Shown here piece after piece: positions 7,506 through 10,077 of a stretch of DNA of 10,077 bases (position 1 is its first letter; every line of letters begins with the position of its first letter). The notes beneath the pieces were generated by a model, which saw only the letters and a list, made by a program, of their open reading frames with translations, was not told where the DNA came from and did not search any database. The DNA is from CAYZDV01 sp964477275 (GTDB lineage Bacteria > Acidobacteriota > Aminicenantia > Aminicenantales > Aminicenantaceae). The stretch is from NCBI GenBank assembly GCA_964477275.1, contig CAYZDV010000071.1, positions 1 to 10,077 of the forward strand. Direction: 5' to 3'. Both the position numbers and the translations under genes were made by a program.

Positions 7506-8165
7506 GTGAGAAACGACGCCATTGGCCGTCGCGATTTCCTGAAAAAATGCTCCGCTGCTACTGCCGCCTTGGGCAGCTTTGATTTTGAGGACGGCCGGGC
7601 CGACAGCTGGCAGCCCAATCATCCGGAGAACTGGCGTGTCGTTTATCTCCAGGGATCAATGGTCTATGAGCTGACCGCTCCTGGCCCCCAGGGGCAATTC
7701 AGGTCTCCAGCCTCATGGTCCGTATTGACCGGCTATGATGTGACCTCCTTTGTTTTCACCGGCCGCCTGAAGTGCCGCGCCGACCCTTCAAATCCCCACC
7801 GCGACCTGTGCATCTTTTTCCACTACCAGGACCCGGCCCATTTCGGCTATGTCCATTTCTCGGCCAGCAGCGATGACGTTCACAACATCATCGGCCTGGT
7901 CAACGGCGCAGACAGAGTCAGGATTAACCGCGAGCCTGCCGGGCAATCGGTTTTCCGGCTGGCCGACACCGGGTGGCATGAGTTCAAAGTTACCTATGAT
8001 GCCCGAACGGGCGAAGTTCAGGCCTTTCTCGATGACCCGGACACTCCGGTTCTCACAGCCCGCCGCGCCGAATTTTCCCATGGACTGGTCGGTGTCGGCT
8101 CCTTCGATGACACCGGATGTTTCGACGACATCAGGCTCTGGGGCTCACTCAAAAAAGACCGGTGA
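7506..8165 (+). CDS. LamG/concanavalin-like domain protein with a shortened twin-arginine-like leader
   Basis: From the GTG at 7506 the product is 219 residues. Residues 24-215 look like one concanavalin A-like beta-sandwich of the LamG/DUF1080 type: it opens with FDFEDG, has an FFHYQDPAHFGYVHF strand pair, a TGWHEFKVTYD strand, and closes with GVGSFDDTGCFDDIRLWG. Such domains bind carbohydrate or accompany glycan-degrading enzymes; no catalytic residues are recognised. The N-terminus MRNDAIGRRDFLKKC carries a textbook twin-arginine motif (R8-R9-D-F-L-K-K). Only about 11 mildly hydrophobic residues follow before the domain, with no clear cleavage site, so export is uncertain. The start is also uncertain: the frame is open to TTG 7491 and GTG 7494. 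The GTG at 7506 was chosen because GGTGA (7493-7497) lies 8 nt upstream, though that is a poor ribosome site. An ATG at 7501 is in another frame and meets a stop at once. The gene converges on the lyase gene, 38 bp between stops, which hints at a shared glycan role. Confidence 0.7.
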   Translation: MRNDAIGRRDFLKKCSAATAALGSFDFEDGRADSWQPNHPENWRVVYLQGSMVYELTAPGPQGQFRSPASWSVLTGYDVTSFVFTGRLKCRADPSNPHRDLCIFFHYQDPAHFGYVHFSASSDDVHNIIGLVNGADRVRINREPAGQSVFRLADTGWHEFKVTYDARTGEVQAFLDDPDTPVLTARRAEFSHGLVGVGSFDDTGCFDDIRLWGSLKKDR

Positions 8166-8172
8166 GCCGGTT
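8151..8172 (-). terminator. Intrinsic terminator for the minus-strand lyase gene
   Basis: Read on the minus strand, ACCGG-CTCA-CCGGT forms a 5-bp stem with a 4-nt loop (8158-8171), plus a possible G-T pair, followed by C and six T (complement of the A-run 8151-8156). It lies 32 bp past the lyase stop codon. On the plus strand it overlaps the last codons and stop of the LamG-like gene, and the bases after it (TTATT) are a poorer T-run, so it may act weakly in that direction too. Confidence 0.6.
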
Positions 8173-8203
8173 ATTCCATTTCCGGCATCGATCGGGATGG
8201 AAT
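8173..8203. other. Second hairpin filling the gap between convergent genes
   Basis: ATTCCAT (8173-8179) pairs perfectly with ATGGAAT (8197-8203), and inside it CCG (8182-8184) can pair with CGG (8193-8195) across a small internal loop. The stem begins right after the terminator hairpin and ends at the base next to the lyase stop codon, so the two hairpins occupy the whole intergenic space. No T-run follows directly on either strand. It may help transcript stability or protect 3' ends; that is inference. Confidence 0.5.
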
Positions 8204-10077
8204 CTAATACTGGACGATGCTGAGGGAATATTCGTCCTTGACCGATACCTGTTTCTCTGTGAGCTGGATTCTGTAGATGGTATCTCCCCAGGAGGCTTGA
8301 AGCCTGGCGTCCTCGACGGGAATCGTTTCGAAATTGAGGTCGAATCTGTTCCGGTCGTACATGACAAACATGGTCCTGGCGTCCTTGATCACCTCAGGGT
8401 TCTCGAGCCGGATGATGCCGTTTTTGACCAGTTCGGGCTTCCTCCAGCTCATCAACGAAACCTGAAGAGGGGTGCTGGCCTCATGGAGTTCGTACTGGTC
8501 CTGGACGGTGATATTCATCCCGCGGTTGAGGGTGAAGGTCCGCTTGAAGGATTTGACCTTGGCTTCTTCGGGGTAGGCTCCGGAGATATCCAGGCTGAAC
8601 ACCGTTTTTTTGCTGTCGGCCTTGTAGCTGACACTGGTGGCCTTGTATTCACTGCCCTCTTTCTGCATATATCCGTTGATGGTGGGCAGGTTGTGGTAGG
8701 CGGACTGCATGGTCCAGATTTCGTAGCGTTTGTCGCTGAAGGTCCTGGCCGTGTAGGTCTCGACGCCGACGTCGATGAGGGCCGGATAGCCATCGGCGTA
8801 GACGATGAAGTTCCCCACGTCATTGTGGTTGTGGCTTTCGCCGTTATGGCCGCCCTTTGCGGCGATAAAAAATTCTGTGCGCGACCCTTCTTTGGTCCTG
8901 GCGGCCATGACCTGGAGTTCGGGAAACCAGACATCGGCGGCGAGCGGCTCCCTGGGTTTGGCGCTCAACAGTTCATCCAGACGAAAAAGCGCCGGCAGGG
9001 CTCTTCCGAGAGATTCTGAGCTCGCTCTGACTTCCGTTTCTCCATAGTTCTGCTGTCTGGCCAGAAAGGCGGCAAAGCCCGTCATCTTCTCGTCCTTGAT
9101 GCTTTTCCCGTAGCGGAAGATCAGACCGGGGTCCGGAGTTAGCCGGGCCGGCGCATCGGCAAAGTTGATGAAATACGGGCCGTTGATGTAGACCCGGTAG
9201 ATGTAGCGGCCCATCTCCCGCACGAGGGGCTTGTCGGAGATGTCGATTTTGCCACCGGAGGCACTGTGGAGGAGCTCCAGGCAGTCGTAGAGGGAGCCTC
9301 CGGCGTGGTTCCAGTAGGAAGGCCCTTCGTCGCACCCGCCGTCTGAAGGATAGGAATTCAGAAAATTGTCCAGAGATCTCATGACTTTGTGGATGGACCG
9401 GATGCGGCGCTCAGGGTCCTTCTCGAGGAGAAGCACCGCTGTCAGCCAGTTCGAGCAGATCCAGGGATTCCAGTTGTTCACTCTCTGGCCTTTGAACCCC
9501 ATCCACCAGAAATCGTCCCGCTCGAGGTTGACGCTGATGATGCGGCGCTGGACTTCGAGCTGGATTCGTTCTCGAACGAGAGGCGACAGAGCATCCAGTT
9601 GTTCACCCAGCAGGTAGTGTGTCCAGGCGAGGAGCGCCCCGGTCTCGGCGGCAAAGAGGTCCACTGTCGGTTCGGTCACGTCCGGAAGCCCCGTGCCTCT
9701 TTTCTGGAGGCCGAGATGGGCCGGCACTCCCCAGTAGCTTTCCTCGCAGATGGCCCAGACGCCGTTGAGAATATCGTCGAGAAAACGGCCCTGGCCCTCG
9801 GCACATTCGGCAAGCACAAGCTCTGCCAGTTTTGTCCGCCGGCCAAATGCAACATGTTCATACCGGCTTCTATTTCCGGTCCTGACGAATTCCAGGAAAA
9901 CAGAGGCGCTGGGCGTTTCCCAGTCGCAGCTGAGATGCGTCTCTGCCCGCCGGATCAATGAGGTGCGGATTTTTTCCGGAAGCTTTTGCCACAGCTCACG
10001 GGCGCTGGCCCTCGGAAAAGGATTCCATTTGTCCTGCGGGATGATCCATTTTTTGAGCATCTCGGGAGAATGGGCAC
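8204..10077 (-). CDS. Heparinase II/III-family polysaccharide lyase, 5' end beyond the window
   Basis: At least 618 residues are visible from the ATG at 10058-10060, and the frame stays open to the window edge (AHSPE just before that Met). That ATG has no ribosome site, so the true start, probably with a signal peptide, lies outside. Residue numbers here count from it. The first ~370 residues look like the alpha-helical toroid of heparinase II/III-type lyases, with FLEFVRTGNRSRYE (about 55-68) and GGCDEGPSYWNHAGG (D244, E245, Y249, H252), the usual site of the catalytic Tyr/Glu. The C-terminal beta-sandwich contains GGHNGESHNHNDVGNF (403-418; H410, H412), the superfamily His signature, then ALIDVGVETYTAR and HNLPTINGYMQ. 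These enzymes cleave uronic acid-containing polysaccharides by beta-elimination in the periplasm or outside; heparin, alginate or another acidic glycan cannot be told apart here. The gene converges with the LamG-like gene and ends before a double hairpin. Family firm; substrate unknown; role with GH127 inferred. Confidence 0.9.
   Translation of the reverse strand, partial: AHSPEMLKKWIIPQDKWNPFPRASARELWQKLPEKIRTSLIRRAETHLSCDWETPSASVFLEFVRTGNRSRYEHVAFGRRTKLAELVLAECAEGQGRFLDDILNGVWAICEESYWGVPAHLGLQKRGTGLPDVTEPTVDLFAAETGALLAWTHYLLGEQLDALSPLVRERIQLEVQRRIISVNLERDDFWWMGFKGQRVNNWNPWICSNWLTAVLLLEKDPERRIRSIHKVMRSLDNFLNSYPSDGGCDEGPSYWNHAGGSLYDCLELLHSASGGKIDISDKPLVREMGRYIYRVYINGPYFINFADAPARLTPDPGLIFRYGKSIKDEKMTGFAAFLARQQNYGETEVRASSESLGRALPALFRLDELLSAKPREPLAADVWFPELQVMAARTKEGSRTEFFIAAKGGHNGESHNHNDVGNFIVYADGYPALIDVGVETYTARTFSDKRYEIWTMQSAYHNLPTINGYMQKEGSEYKATSVSYKADSKKTVFSLDISGAYPEEAKVKSFKRTFTLNRGMNITVQDQYELHEASTPLQVSLMSWRKPELVKNGIIRLENPEVIKDARTMFVMYDRNRFDLNFETIPVEDARLQASWGDTIYRIQLTEKQVSVKDEYSLSIVQY

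Noticed and set aside
8117..9019. A 300-codon open frame on the plus strand opposite the lyase
   Set aside because: It lies antisense to clear heparinase-family motifs and overlaps the LamG-like gene end; the Gly/Val/Asp-rich translation is typical of an antisense shadow.
9389..9961. A 190-codon open frame on the plus strand opposite the lyase N-terminal half
   Set aside because: Antisense to the conserved helical domain of the lyase, with no ribosome site or known motif.

Overview
The window is bacterial chromosomal DNA: dense, fairly GC-rich (by eye, mid to upper 50s percent), with AAGGAG-type ribosome binding sites 5-8 nt before the starts. The gene content is exported Asp-box and NHL-type beta-propellers, a GH127 glycosidase, a heparinase II/III-type lyase and an alpha-oxoamine synthase. 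This would fit an uncultured glycan- or protein-degrading heterotroph such as Aminicenantes/Acidobacteriota or a Bacteroidota-like relative. That placement is inference from gene families and style, because no marker gene is present. No rRNA, tRNA, CRISPR array, IS element or intact mobile gene is visible.

Layout. Five plus-strand genes are followed by one minus-strand gene: (1) 21-1322, a PLP-dependent alpha-oxoamine synthase resembling serine palmitoyltransferase/KBL; (2) 1431-3827, a secreted protein with about ten Asp-box (BNR) repeats; (3) 3913-5892, a GH127 (DUF1680) beta-L-arabinofuranosidase with the full catalytic and zinc residue set; (4) 6172-7383, a secreted 6-bladed NHL-like beta-propeller; (5) 7506-8165, a concanavalin-like (LamG-type) domain behind a shortened twin-arginine-like leader; (6) 8204 to beyond the window end, minus strand, a heparinase II/III-family polysaccharide lyase. 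Genes 5 and 6 converge on a 38-bp gap that holds two hairpins, one with the form of an intrinsic terminator for gene 6.

How they may work together. Genes 3, 5 and 6 fit the breakdown of an acidic, arabinose-containing glycan: the lyase cuts uronic-acid linkages, GH127 removes terminal beta-L-arabinofuranose, and the LamG-like protein may bind glycan. The two propellers are exported proteins of unknown ligand. No SusC/SusD, ABC transporter or regulator is in view, and gaps of 85-280 bp separate most genes, so this is a loose neighbourhood and not a proven operon. The alpha-oxoamine synthase probably belongs to lipid metabolism and has no obvious link to the rest.

The points most worth a second look are the clipped Tat-like leader on gene 5, the structured intergenic sequences at 3829-3841 and 6054-6121, and the double hairpin between the convergent genes. 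I did not find convincing evidence of a wholly new system.
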